A program made the translations under genes and the position numbers. This document shows, piece after piece, positions 43,241 through 52,430 of a DNA stretch of 64,000 nucleotides. How positions within the stretch are numbered: the first letter of the stretch is position 1; every line of letters begins with the position of its first letter. The stretch is from NCBI RefSeq assembly GCF_902705875.1, contig NZ_CACSIK010000001.1:921993-985992 (forward strand). The letters are read 5' to 3'. The notes beneath the pieces were generated by a model. That model made no database searches. It worked only from the letters and a program-made list of their open reading frames with translations, and was not told the origin of the DNA. Source of the DNA: Zhongshania aliphaticivorans (GTDB lineage: Bacteria > Pseudomonadota > Gammaproteobacteria > Pseudomonadales > Spongiibacteraceae).

Positions 43241-44704
43241 ATGTTCAAAGAGTATGGGCAATACGATGCATTGGGTTTGGCGAGCTTGGTGGCCGCGGGC
43301 GAGGTGACTCCAGAAGAGTTATTGGCAGCGGCAATTACACGAGCTAATGAGGTTAACCCTAGTCTTAACGCCATTATTCATCGCTTTGAAGATAGGGCAT
43401 TTCAGCAAATTAAAGACGGGCTGCCCAGCGGCCCCTTTACTGGGGTGCCTTTTGTATTAAAGGATTTACTTGCCGCATTTGCCGGAGAGCCCATGACTAT
43501 GGGTAGCCGAGGTATGCATGTGGTGCCGGATTATGACAGTGAGCTGGTTCGTCGTTATAAGGCGAGTGGGGTAAATATTTTTGCTAAAACCAACACGCCG
43601 GAACTCGGCTTAATAATAACCACTGAGCCCAAGGCGAGAGGTGCCACCCATAACCCGCATAAATCAGGCTATAGCACAGGTGGCTCATCTGGCGGCAGTG
43701 CGGCGGCGGTGTCTGCGGGTATTGTCCCTATGGCTCATGGTGGTGATGGCGGAGGCTCAATTCGGTTTCCGGCCTCTTGGTGCGGCGTCTTTGGTCTCAA
43801 GCCCTCTCGTGGTCGCAATCCCTTGGGGCCGGATCAGGGAGAGGATTGGCAGGGGGCGGTGGCAGAGCATGTGTTGACTCGCACTGTCAGAGACAGTGCC
43901 GCCATGTTAGATTGCAGCAGTGGTCATGAGGTGGGGGCACCGTACAATATTGCCTTGCCTAGTGGTTCGTTTTTGTCGGCGACGGAGCGTGATCCCAAGC
44001 CGCTTCGGATTGCACTCAGCCGTAAACCGCTGGTCACTACCCAGTTACACCCCGAGGTAGATGCGGCCTTAGTTAAAACAGCGCAACAGCTGCGTGACCT
44101 TGGTCATGAGGTCGTTGAAATAGAACCAGACATCAATATTGAGCGCTTCTGGCGCGATTTCTTTGTGGTGGTGTGCGGTGAAGTTGCCGCCATGGTCGCG
44201 GGGTATAAACAGCTTTACGGTTCGGCCTGTGTTGGCCAGTTTGAGCCGGCGACCAAAAATATGGCAATGATCGGTCGGTCTCTTAGTGCGGCAGATTTTG
44301 TTACCGCACAAAAAGGCTGGCACGACATTCAATTGGCGATGGGTCGCTTACTGCTAGATCATGATCTTATGCTGTGTCCGACGGTCCCTACACCAGCGGT
44401 TCCCCACGGCCAGCTTCCAAATAGTAAAATTGAAGAGCTGCTGATGTTGGCGTCGCACCGTTTAAATATTGGCAAGTTATTGCTTAATTCTGGCTTGGTT
44501 GAGCAGATGGCATCGCCAATACTAGAGAAGATGGCTTTCACTATGATGGGTAATATAACGGGCTTACCGGGTATGTCGGTGCCATTACATCGTAGCCTAG
44601 ACGGCTTGCCGATTGGTATGCAGTTTACGGGTCGAATGAATGACGAAGAAACGCTATTTAGTTTGGCTGCGCAATTAGAGCGCGAGATTGGTTTTTGCTT
44701 ATAA
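43241..44704 (+). CDS. Amidase (amidase-signature family)
   Basis: 487 residues from the ATG at 43241, chosen because GAGGA lies 6 nt upstream; ATGs at 43208 and 43235 lack a site. The Ser-cisSer-Lys triad is visible: Lys in FVLKDLLA and the glycine-serine region [13 protein letters not shown] followed by [20 protein letters not shown]. Hydrolyses carboxamides (possibly aryl amides or 6-aminohexanoate-type linear amides). No signal peptide. Flanked by a terminator shared with the TonB/phosphatase operon. Confidence 0.9.
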   Translation: MFKEYGQYDALGLASLVAAGEVTPEELLAAAITRANEVNPSLNAIIHRFEDRAFQQIKDGLPSGPFTGVPFVLKDLLAAFAGEPMTMGSRGMHVVPDYDSELVRRYKASGVNIFAKTNTPELGLIITTEPKARGATHNPHKSGYSTGGSSGGSAAAVSAGIVPMAHGGDGGGSIRFPASWCGVFGLKPSRGRNPLGPDQGEDWQGAVAEHVLTRTVRDSAAMLDCSSGHEVGAPYNIALPSGSFLSATERDPKPLRIALSRKPLVTTQLHPEVDAALVKTAQQLRDLGHEVVEIEPDINIERFWRDFFVVVCGEVAAMVAGYKQLYGSACVGQFEPATKNMAMIGRSLSAADFVTAQKGWHDIQLAMGRLLLDHDLMLCPTVPTPAVPHGQLPNSKIEELLMLASHRLNIGKLLLNSGLVEQMASPILEKMAFTMMGNITGLPGMSVPLHRSLDGLPIGMQFTGRMNDEETLFSLAAQLEREIGFCL

Positions 44705-44747
44705 ATACCCTCCAATCTGCAAGGGTATGTTGTGGATGAAAGACAAA

Positions 44748-44790
44748 AAATCGTAGCTTAGTGTGCACGCTCATCACTAAACTACGATTT
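44748..44790. terminator. Bidirectional terminator hairpin
   Basis: A 16-bp stem, aaatcgtagcttagtg (44748-44763) with cactaaactacgattt (44775-44790), one mismatch, 11-nt loop. Six A residues before the left arm give a T-run for leftward transcripts. Serves the convergent amidase and phosphatase genes. Confidence 0.75.
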
Positions 44791-44815
44791 AAGTCTTTAA
44801 TGTCGTGACGTTTTT

Positions 44816-45733
44816 TTACATCAAATACAGCGATTTCAATCTGGCAATCGCTTTTTGATCTACACCAATTGCCTTATCTAGATAGTTTTCAACTGAGCCA
44901 TACTGCTCTTCAATTTGAGCAAAGGCGATGTTGATATAGGGTGTGCCGTCATTAGTCACTAATGGCTTGGCCTCTTTTGCTTTTCCGTTATCAGTGTAGC
45001 GAAGCATGAGCTTGGCAAAGCTATTTGTTTTTGCTGCTTCTTTTAAGTCGATGTCACCGAACTCGTTAGCAGTGTCACGGTGTTGGGTAGACAGCAAATA
45101 GTCTTCAATAATAACGTCGCGCGGTACGCCTAATGCGCTGAGCAGTAGTGCCGATGCAAAGCCAGTACGGTCTTGTCCTGCAGAGCAGTTCACCACAAGC
45201 GGTGTATTTTGTTGCAGCAATTCTGAAAAGTAGAGTTTCATTTGTGGTTGTAGCATGTCAGCTATAGATAGATAAAAACTGCCCAGACCAAATTCTTTGG
45301 CGTTTTTTTGCATAGCTTTACTTGCCGCTACTGGAAAGCTGTAAACGTGGTTTACGTAATTAATATTGCTGTTTTCCAGTGCCCATTGATTTGGAAAGAT
45401 TTCCAGTTCTTCTTGAGAGCGAAGGTCTACCACGGTTTTAAAGTCACGCTCGTTTAAATAAGCTTGGTCTGCGGCGGTGAGGCTTACCATAGCACCGGAG
45501 CGGAACAGAACGCCGCTGCGTACCGTTTTGTTATCAACCGTTTTGTAGCCACCTAGGTCGCGAAAATTAGACCCGCCTTCAAGTGGCAGTACAAAGGGTT
45601 GGGCACTGCTTTGCTCTGTGGAATTTGCTGCTGTGGCTTGGCTTGGGTTTGTGCTTGAGCAGGCTGTTGAAAGTAGGCTTAGCGTGATAAGGCCTATCGC
45701 GGTGCCTAAGGTGAATAACTTTTGTGTGTTCAT
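44816..45733 (-). CDS. Tyrosine/dual-specificity protein phosphatase lipoprotein
   Basis: 305 residues from the ATG at 45733, preceded by GAGGT; upstream in-frame codons to 45805 are not a credible start. Lipobox LSTAC near residue 23. Phosphatase loop C-x5-R is NCSAGQDRTGFASA, with Asn replacing the usual His before Cys; N-terminal motif GGSNFRDLGGYKTVDNKTVR matches the Tyr_phosphatase3 family (PF13350). It faces the periplasm from a membrane anchor. Follows the TonB receptor on the same strand behind two hairpins; the substrate may be a phosphorylated compound taken up by the receptor. That is inference. Confidence 0.85.
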   Translation of the reverse strand: MNTQKLFTLGTAIGLITLSLLSTACSSTNPSQATAANSTEQSSAQPFVLPLEGGSNFRDLGGYKTVDNKTVRSGVLFRSGAMVSLTAADQAYLNERDFKTVVDLRSQEELEIFPNQWALENSNINYVNHVYSFPVAASKAMQKNAKEFGLGSFYLSIADMLQPQMKLYFSELLQQNTPLVVNCSAGQDRTGFASALLLSALGVPRDVIIEDYLLSTQHRDTANEFGDIDLKEAAKTNSFAKLMLRYTDNGKAKEAKPLVTNDGTPYINIAFAQIEEQYGSVENYLDKAIGVDQKAIARLKSLYLM

Positions 45734-45783
45734 GGTGACCTCATTAAATTGATTGTGCGGCTGTCGTTGATTTACCTCGGAGC

Positions 45784-45806
45784 GGTGGCGCATTGCTTGC
45801 GCCACC
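45784..45806 (-). other. Hairpin between TonB receptor and phosphatase (second)
   Basis: ggtggcgca (45784-45792) pairs perfectly with tgcgccacc (45798-45806), 5-nt loop. It directly follows the hairpin at 45807-45842 on the minus transcript, before the phosphatase start at 45733. Tandem hairpins suggest a processing or attenuation point that sets the ratio of receptor to phosphatase. Confidence 0.55.
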
Positions 45807-45842
45807 TTAGGTGTGAGATTAGAAATGTAATCTCACACCTAA
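45807..45842 (-). other. 15-bp hairpin at the TonB receptor stop codon
   Basis: ttaggtgtgagatta (45807-45821) and taatctcacacctaa (45828-45842) are exact inverted copies with a 6-nt loop. The stem includes the receptor's stop codon (45819-45821) and its last codons. No T-run, so likely mRNA stabilisation or partial attenuation. Confidence 0.6.
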
Positions 45843-48287
45843 TAAGTAACGGCGACCGTAGCTCTCTGACTGATTGATGGTGCCGTTGCCGGCATAACGT
45901 ACGTCGGTTTCGTTTGTCAGGTTATTAGCATTGGCGTAGACCGACATAGTGGCGCCTTGCAAGTCGAAGGGGAGTTCATAGCTGATGGACAAGTCCACTC
46001 GCTCTTGCTCGCCCCAGTACTCGCTGGGGTCTTCGATAGGCGAGATCCATTCGTCGCGATACTGGTAGTTCAGCCGTGCAGATAGACCAAAGTCTTCATA
46101 AAATACTGAGAAGTTATAAAGCAGGTCCGAGGTGCCGGGAAGGTCATAGTTTTGGCCGTCTATACCAGTAAATTCACTGTCTAATACGGTGATATTGGCA
46201 CTGACACCCAAGCCGTGAATGCTGTCAATGAGGTCTGCAGCATGGCCGACAAAGTTGAGCTCTAAGCCCTGCATTTCGCCGTCTTTACCATTTACCGCAC
46301 CGCTATAAGTCCAACTTTCGCCAGCCGCACTGCTCAGGTAAATACCTGGATCTATGGTGCTGGTGTCTGCATAAATAACCTTATCAATGGTGCGATAAAA
46401 CATACCTGCCGACAGTATGCTGGCGGGGGCGAAGTACCATTCGATGGCGGTGTCTATACCCATGGCTTCTTCAGCTTTTAGCCGTGGGTTACCACCGTTT
46501 ATTTCTTCTTCTATGACATCAATTCTGGCGGCAGCTCGCCATTCGTTGTAAGTCGGACGGTTTACGCCGGTAGATCCAGAGATGCGCAGTTTAAGATTGT
46601 CGGCCAGATTAATATTAAAATGGATGCTTGGCAGTATATGATTGAAGTCGTCTTCTACATTGACTGGGTTTCCATTTGCAGAGCCTTTGCTGCTGTAATC
46701 TGTTTGCTCAAAACGAGCACCGGCTACGACATTACCCCAGTCAAATTCTGTGGTCGCCATAGCGTAAGCTGCGATGATCTCTTCTTGAATCGCAATCAAA
46801 CCATCTTCTGTGGGTGTCATCGGGCCTAGATCACCGCTCGCCGCCCATGTATTTCTAAGGCCGACATTGTCGTAGATGGTGCCGCCAATGGTATTGGTGG
46901 TGTTGCTGTCCCAGAGGGCGCCAGTGTTGTAGCTGTCAATATCGACGCTGCCGGGAAAGGCTTTGATTGACGGTGTTGCGATATAGCCATCAGCTTCACG
47001 GCTATCGCGCTGTAAGCCCATACGCAGAACTGCAGATTTGCTAAACCATTCAAAATCTCGCTCGGCGTCTACTTTTAATTTTAGGCCATCGATATTGAGT
47101 TCTTGCCCGTAGTGAATACCGATAGTCGCGGCGTAGTTCACCGTGGCAAGGTCGCGGTCTAAATAGAGTTTTGGATCTTCAATGTCGCTGAGGTCGTAGC
47201 TAGCAACGGCAGCGCCACCTACGCTTTGCGGTATGGGTAAATTCATGCTGAACTCGGTTTCAGTCGAATTTGCACGGGCTTCAACTCGCCATTCGCCTAC
47301 TTGGAAGTCGGCTCCCAAGGTATTGGAGAAGGTTGAATTTTGATATTCACCGTCTTCTAGGGCGCGGGTCACAGTCACATCTTTATTGCTGGCTTGCGTT
47401 CCAGCTTCTGGGCTATTAACTGCAAATACAAATTGGTTGCGCTGTTCGCTGTCGATGAACTCGCTATAGAGTGTCGATAGGAATAGTCGTTGTAATTTAT
47501 CTTCGCCGCGAAACTCTAGCGTGCCGCCGTAGGCGCTGTCTTCGCGCTTGACCTTGTAGCTACGGAAATCCAATTCATTAACGATAAGCTCGCCAGTGTT
47601 GGCATCGCGTTCTAGATCGTATTCGCGGGTGTCGGTGATTTGCTCGCGGCTATTGTCTGAGGTGAAAACGACGAAACCAAATTTATCGTTAGACCAAGAG
47701 GTACGCAGTCCGTATTTTTCAATATCCCCGCCACCTAAGTCTTGCTCTCCCAGTCCCACATCGGCGGCAAAAGACCAGCCTTCTTGAGTGAAGGGGCTAA
47801 AGGTTTCAATATTAATAAAACCGGCTACCGATTCACCGGGCATGCTCGGCAAAATAGCTTTGTTGACTGCTATCCGGCGGGTGATGACGGAGGGAATACT
47901 GTCGAACCTTGGGATACGACCATTTTCAGCACCGGGTACATCAATGCCGTCAAAGGCGATACTGGTGTAGCGAAACGGTGCGCCACGTAGATTGATGTAA
48001 CGCGCTTGGCCCTGGTCGCGCTCAATGGCAAGGCCGGGTAGACGCCCTAGGGAGTCGGCTAGGTTTTGGTCGGGAAAACGACCAATCGTGTCGGACGAAA
48101 TAATCTCGACGTAATTGTCTGAGAACTTTTTAGCGTCAAAAGCAGCCTGCTGGCTATCGCGGATGGGGGCGGCTGTGACGGTCACCATTTCCATTGGTTT
48201 GTCGTTGGCATTGGCAATTAAGGGCACGCTGGCACTTAAGCTGCCGAGTGCGATTGCGGATAACTTCTTTACAACATGAGAAGTCAT
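45819..48287 (-). CDS. TonB-dependent outer-membrane receptor
   Basis: 822 residues from the ATG at 48287, which follows AGGAG; the frame to 48377 gives an implausible leader. Signal peptide to about residue 30 (LIANANDK), TonB-box-like MEMVTVTA, plug domain with DQNLADSLGRLPGLAIERDQ and INLRGAPFRYTSIAFDGIDV, 22-strand barrel ending in YLLGVRLHF. This is the sphingomonad/Caulobacter type often used for carbohydrates or aromatic ligands. Followed by the phosphatase; preceded upstream by two envelope proteins of a possible sensor pair. Confidence 0.9.
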   Translation of the reverse strand: MTSHVVKKLSAIALGSLSASVPLIANANDKPMEMVTVTAAPIRDSQQAAFDAKKFSDNYVEIISSDTIGRFPDQNLADSLGRLPGLAIERDQGQARYINLRGAPFRYTSIAFDGIDVPGAENGRIPRFDSIPSVITRRIAVNKAILPSMPGESVAGFINIETFSPFTQEGWSFAADVGLGEQDLGGGDIEKYGLRTSWSNDKFGFVVFTSDNSREQITDTREYDLERDANTGELIVNELDFRSYKVKREDSAYGGTLEFRGEDKLQRLFLSTLYSEFIDSEQRNQFVFAVNSPEAGTQASNKDVTVTRALEDGEYQNSTFSNTLGADFQVGEWRVEARANSTETEFSMNLPIPQSVGGAAVASYDLSDIEDPKLYLDRDLATVNYAATIGIHYGQELNIDGLKLKVDAERDFEWFSKSAVLRMGLQRDSREADGYIATPSIKAFPGSVDIDSYNTGALWDSNTTNTIGGTIYDNVGLRNTWAASGDLGPMTPTEDGLIAIQEEIIAAYAMATTEFDWGNVVAGARFEQTDYSSKGSANGNPVNVEDDFNHILPSIHFNINLADNLKLRISGSTGVNRPTYNEWRAAARIDVIEEEINGGNPRLKAEEAMGIDTAIEWYFAPASILSAGMFYRTIDKVIYADTSTIDPGIYLSSAAGESWTYSGAVNGKDGEMQGLELNFVGHAADLIDSIHGLGVSANITVLDSEFTGIDGQNYDLPGTSDLLYNFSVFYEDFGLSARLNYQYRDEWISPIEDPSEYWGEQERVDLSISYELPFDLQGATMSVYANANNLTNETDVRYAGNGTINQSESYGRRYLLGVRLHF

Positions 48288-48491
48288 TGGGTGGTCTCCT
48301 GCGCTATGGCTAAGGTGTGAATGTTTTAGGCAGGAGGATTGTCGTGATTTAATATTTCGGCACTGTGACAAAGACATCTTTTTGGCTTTAGAGATATCTC
48401 TAAATAGCGAAGAGGGGAACTTGCGTGGAATCTATCTTGTTGTAATAAAAGGGAATTCGAGATTTTGGTGATTTCTAAGTTCAAATTTTGA

Positions 48492-49685
48492 TTATGCTAA
48501 AGAAATATCATTTGGCGTTAAAGCTAGGCGGTATTTGAAGCGAGCAGTTTGATGATCACGTTCAACGTCAAATAAAAACGGCTTGGCTAATTGTTCACCA
48601 AGCACTCGGGTAATTTCTTCTTTAATTTTGCTTCTATTTTGATCTAAGGTTTTTGCACGAAGCCCTTTTTCTTCTAAATCTTTTATCGCTTTAACATGGC
48701 CACCGTGCTGCCGCATTAGCGAGATTAATTCATGGTTAGAGACAAAGTCTGCTCGGTTGGACGGTGGGTTGATAAACCAACCGTCTTGATCTTCAGCCTC
48801 GTTGTTAAGGCGTCGCTGTGCATACCATAAATAATATAGAAAGGGCGTTGTAGCGAGTTTAATCTCTATTCCATGAATAGTAATAAGCCCGCTCGAGGGA
48901 GATAGACTCAGCGTTGCTGGCGAAAGCGCTATGTTAATAGCTTGGTCAATATCGTCAGGGTGTAACTGAAGACCGCACTGAAACCAAGATAATTGCGCTG
49001 AATCTGCGGTTTTACAGCCGCCACTGTTTAAAAAAATCAACATGGAGGCGGTATGCGAGGGATTCATCTTGATGACAAGATCAAGCGCTTGATTTTGAAG
49101 GGCTGTGTATTGCGTGCAGGCTTGGCATAATTTTAAGGCCTCTTTCTTATTAAGCCCATTAGCCGTGAGTAAGGCCACAAGCTGCTTGCGGCGGCCTTTT
49201 AGGGGTTTGGTAATGCTACTCAGAATTCCGCCTGCCAGTACTAAAAATAGTAAATGGCTAAGACTTAATGTGAGCCAGTTGTACTGGCAGTTAAGTCCAA
49301 GCGACATGGTTTGGCTGTGATCGTTGACTAGCCAGTTCAGTGTGATTGTTCGTGATGGTGGCGAGGAAGCTTGATAGTTATTAGCAAGAAAACTAAGAAT
49401 TTCTGCCTGGCAGCTTTCAATAATATTGAGATGACTTGTTACCTTAATAAGGGCCAAATCTTGATTGACCTTGCTCACTAAGAAGTTATTGAGCAATTCA
49501 TTTTGAAAATTATTGAGGCCAGCGTCAGTGATTTTTGTCGGTAATTGCGCTTGCAGTTTTTCTTCTAGGTCATTGGCAATATTGTTTAGACTAAGCTGAA
49601 AGGACAAGGCTATTAGTATTGCTGTGCATAATAGCGCAATGGCAATAAGGGGGATGATTTGCTGTCTTTCTTGGCTTATAGACAT
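48492..49685 (-). CDS. Membrane protein with putative cytoplasmic winged-helix domain
   Basis: 397 residues. TM1 about 10-30, periplasmic region about 31-130, TM2 about 132-155 (YNWLTLSLSHLLFLVLAGGI), cytoplasmic C-terminal ~240. The end of that part (about 265-395) has SGLITIHGIEIKLATTPFLY and a late LDQNRSKIKEEITRVLG helix plus a YRLAL beta strand, a layout that reminds me of winged-helix domains at the end of CRISPR ring-nuclease-like and other regulators. It overlaps the PhnD-like gene by 10 bp and is upstream of the TonB receptor. No histidine kinase or EAL signature; family not recognised. Confidence 0.6.
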   Translation of the reverse strand: MSISQERQQIIPLIAIALLCTAILIALSFQLSLNNIANDLEEKLQAQLPTKITDAGLNNFQNELLNNFLVSKVNQDLALIKVTSHLNIIESCQAEILSFLANNYQASSPPSRTITLNWLVNDHSQTMSLGLNCQYNWLTLSLSHLLFLVLAGGILSSITKPLKGRRKQLVALLTANGLNKKEALKLCQACTQYTALQNQALDLVIKMNPSHTASMLIFLNSGGCKTADSAQLSWFQCGLQLHPDDIDQAINIALSPATLSLSPSSGLITIHGIEIKLATTPFLYYLWYAQRRLNNEAEDQDGWFINPPSNRADFVSNHELISLMRQHGGHVKAIKDLEEKGLRAKTLDQNRSKIKEEITRVLGEQLAKPFLFDVERDHQTARFKYRLALTPNDISLA

Positions 49686-50545
49686 GCGGGTTTTACTGCC
49701 AGTGGCGCCTGTGTTGAATCAAATATAGGCGCATAAATGATTAGGCTTTTGAGCAGGGCGCACTCTAGGTCGCGAGATGTTTCGGCAAGCAGTAAGTCCT
49801 TGCTTACATACCAGGCGCCAGAGGGAACCTCGCTTTCAATTAAGCTTACGAAGACTTCTGATCCGTCGTTGGCCTTAGCCAAAGGCAGTGGTGTACTGAT
49901 GATATCGACTTCGTTGTTATTGAAGGCTTTATAGATCGCATTGGGATCAGTGTAGAATTTTTTCTGTTTGGATGATAAGGAGATTCCTGATGCCCGCAGT
50001 GCGCTCATGGGTTGTAAAAAATGAGTTTGACTTTGCGAGTCACGAGATAAGCCAATGATTTTGTCTTTGAGGTAATCAGCGTTCAGCGTGGGGAGTGCGT
50101 CTTTACTCATCCAATAGAGCTCGTATGTGGGTGTTTCTAGTAACAGGCTATAAAAATTGGATAACTCAGGGACTAATCCAGTAACGATATGGCGTCGATT
50201 CCAGAATAGGTCGAACTCTTCATCAAGAATATGCTGGGCATTGAGGTAAGACCTAGGGCGCCATAAAATTTCTACATCAGTGAAGTGTTGGCGAATCGTC
50301 TTGTTGGCACATAAGGAGTCAGCAAATTCCGACGCGTAGCTAAAGAAAAGGGTCAATACACGGAATGTACGGTGAGCGTCGGTGTTGCTGGTAGCGCATT
50401 GATAACTTCGGTAATCACTAAGATGTAGTTTGTGCAGTTGAGCATTAGAGAGGTATAAGCTAGCTGCCAGCGGTATACATAGCGCTAGGCTAACGACAAA
50501 ATAATAAACTGGGCGGTTAGCGCTAATGAAGGGGGAAGGCAGCAT
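49676..50545 (-). CDS. PhnD-like periplasmic binding protein, membrane-anchored
   Basis: 289 residues. N-terminal signal anchor (about 14-32, YFVVSLALCIPLAASLYLSN) with no clear cleavage. The rest is a type-2 periplasmic-binding fold resembling phosphate/phosphonate-binding PhnD (TFRVLTLFFSYASEFADSLC, DIISTPLPLAKANDGSEVFV, IPGxGAWYVSKDLL-like). No ABC permease or ATPase is near, so it may sense rather than transport. Overlaps the next gene by 10 bp and is probably its partner. Confidence 0.65.
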   Translation of the reverse strand: MLPSPFISANRPVYYFVVSLALCIPLAASLYLSNAQLHKLHLSDYRSYQCATSNTDAHRTFRVLTLFFSYASEFADSLCANKTIRQHFTDVEILWRPRSYLNAQHILDEEFDLFWNRRHIVTGLVPELSNFYSLLLETPTYELYWMSKDALPTLNADYLKDKIIGLSRDSQSQTHFLQPMSALRASGISLSSKQKKFYTDPNAIYKAFNNNEVDIISTPLPLAKANDGSEVFVSLIESEVPSGAWYVSKDLLLAETSRDLECALLKSLIIYAPIFDSTQAPLAVKPACL

Positions 50546-50698
50546 TATATTGAAGTGATTAAAAAACTTAATAATACGGCGATTTTTTTACAGTTCTGTT
50601 ACAGCGGTGGTGAAGCCGGGGGCAAAACCGGGGGCAAGGAAATCAAGTCAATGTTTAAAATCTAGCTGATGTTGAGTGAACGGCTAGCTCTGTCATGT

Positions 50699-51514
50699 TT
50701 ATTGGGTGCGGCTTTGCTCTTTGATAAACGCGATGGCTCTGCGCTCTGCTTTCCCTGCAAATAAATAGGTCATAATATGACCGGCAAAACTTACCGTGTA
50801 GGTTTCGCTTGGAATATTCTTTTTGTCTAGGGCGTTGTTCATTAATTCCATTTGTTCCGGTTCGACGAGTTTGTCCCATTGACCGTGGTATAAAAAGACA
50901 GGGGGCGAACTAGCGCTCACGTGGTTTACCGGTGAAGCATCCTGCCATTCGGCTTCTGCCTCGGCCATAGATTTGCCAATAAGTTTGTATACCAGCGGCG
51001 AATTGGGCCAGCGGCTTAAATCTGCTGGGGTGCCGCCGGCGATAATACTGCGCAGTTGCGGCGCTTGGGCGCGATCTAATCCGGCCATCAAGATTAAATG
51101 TGCGCCGGCGGAGTAGCCCCAGCCACTGATGTTTTCGCGATCAATTTGATATTCATCGGCGTGTTGGTACAACCATTCTAGGGCATCTGAGACGTCATTC
51201 ATTTGTGTTGGGTGGTGATATTCCGGCGCAAGGCGGTAGCGGATATTGAAAACAACAAAACCTGCGCCTGCGAGTTGCTTGCTTATGCCCTCCATATCAC
51301 CGCTGCGTTTAGACCAGCCGCCACCATGCACCACCAGCACCGCAGGTTTTGGGCCGCTAATATCCGGAATATATAAATCGCCAGTGAGTGTGGTTTCTGC
51401 CGTCTGCTTGTAGGTAATATGTTCGGTTTTGTTAAATTTTGTCGATTTGTTAACACTGAGGCTTGCGCACGCCACAATAAATAATAAAGCGGTGGCGATT
51501 AAAATGAATTTCAT
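50699..51514 (-). CDS. Alpha/beta-hydrolase lipoprotein (carboxylesterase-like)
   Basis: 271 residues with lipobox IVAC (residue 16). Motifs: VLVVHGGGWSKRSGD (oxyanion HGGGW), nucleophile Ser in GWGYSAGAHL (G-x-S-x-G), Asp in DKLVEPEQ and His in VSFAGHIMT. Belongs with BD-FAE/kynurenine-formamidase-like esterases. Anchored at the periplasmic face of a membrane. Single leftward gene between the sensor pair and tpm. Confidence 0.85.
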   Translation of the reverse strand: MKFILIATALLFIVACASLSVNKSTKFNKTEHITYKQTAETTLTGDLYIPDISGPKPAVLVVHGGGWSKRSGDMEGISKQLAGAGFVVFNIRYRLAPEYHHPTQMNDVSDALEWLYQHADEYQIDRENISGWGYSAGAHLILMAGLDRAQAPQLRSIIAGGTPADLSRWPNSPLVYKLIGKSMAEAEAEWQDASPVNHVSASSPPVFLYHGQWDKLVEPEQMELMNNALDKKNIPSETYTVSFAGHIMTYLFAGKAERRAIAFIKEQSRTQ

Positions 51515-51743
51515 ACGGTGGCGCCTAATAATATGCAGGGCAGAACGGCTGCGGTAAGTGAAAAACGGTTATTGCGATTAACTGTACGGTGTTTTGAGTA
51601 TATTGGACCGTATATTTCAGCGCATTAATAAATAACAATTCACGCTTGACTTGAAGTCAACTTGAGCTTGTATGCTATCTATTCAATATCGTACAAACAA
51701 GCGCGCTGACTGACTAGCGCAATTGCTAATGAGGGGAGTGACA

Positions 51744-52382
51744 ATGGACGCAGCGTTTTGGCATGAACGATGGAGAGCGAATGAAATCGGCTTTCATCAA
51801 GAGCAGGGGAATCCCTTATTAAAAGCTTATTTTGAAAGATTGGCCTTAGCTAAGGGCGCTAGGGTGTTTATTCCTCTGTGCGGCAAGACGAATGATATTG
51901 GCTGGCTGTTAGCCAATGGTTATGCCGTGGTAGGTGCAGAGTTGAGTGAAATGGCAGTTCAAGCTCTATTTGAAGACTTGGCTATTTCTCCGGTTGTGGA
52001 TGAGTTATCTGATTTGCGTCACTACCATGCAGAAAATATTGATATTTTCGTGGGCGATATCTTCGATTTGTCGTCTGAACTGCTTGGTGAGGTGGATGCC
52101 ATTTATGACCGCGCTGCCTTGGTAGCTTTGCCGGCAGAGATGCGTAAAAGCTATAGCCAGCATGTCGTAGGGATTGCTCAGGGTGCGCCGCAGTTAGTTA
52201 TTTGCTTTGAATATGATCAAGCGCTGCAAGCGGGACCGCCATTTTCAATTAGCGAAGCAGAAATAAGACAGCATTACTCTGAAAATTATCAGCTGGAGCG
52301 GGTAATTACCGTAGAACTGGAGGGTGGTTTAAAGGGTGCTGTTGAAGCGAATGAAGTGGTGTGGTTATTAAAGAAAGGATAA
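51744..52382 (+). CDS. tpm: Thiopurine S-methyltransferase, Se/Te-detoxifying type
   Basis: 212 residues from the ATG at 51744, which follows GAGGGGAG; TTG 51723 and ATG 51729 are less likely. SAM-binding: RVFIPLCGKTNDIGWLLANG, VVGAELSEMAVQALF, DAIYDRAALVALPAEMR. Bacterial TPMT methylates thiopurines and also selenium and tellurium oxyanions. Single gene; a terminator hairpin follows. Confidence 0.92.
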   Translation: MDAAFWHERWRANEIGFHQEQGNPLLKAYFERLALAKGARVFIPLCGKTNDIGWLLANGYAVVGAELSEMAVQALFEDLAISPVVDELSDLRHYHAENIDIFVGDIFDLSSELLGEVDAIYDRAALVALPAEMRKSYSQHVVGIAQGAPQLVICFEYDQALQAGPPFSISEAEIRQHYSENYQLERVITVELEGGLKGAVEANEVVWLLKKG

Positions 52383-52392
52383 GAAAAGTATG

Positions 52393-52422
52393 ACATACAC
52401 CTGTGAACATAGGTGTATGTCG
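52393..52422. terminator. Perfect 11-bp hairpin between tpm and the next gene
   Basis: gacatacacct (52393-52403) and aggtgtatgtc (52412-52422) with an 8-nt loop, in the 48-bp space between the convergent tpm gene and the fusion gene. No strong T-run. Confidence 0.5.
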
Positions 52423-52430
52423 GATTGGCT

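Noticed and set aside
49676..50545. Phosphonate ABC transporter
   Set aside because: Only a binding-protein-like gene is present; no ATPase or permease, and the protein is anchored.
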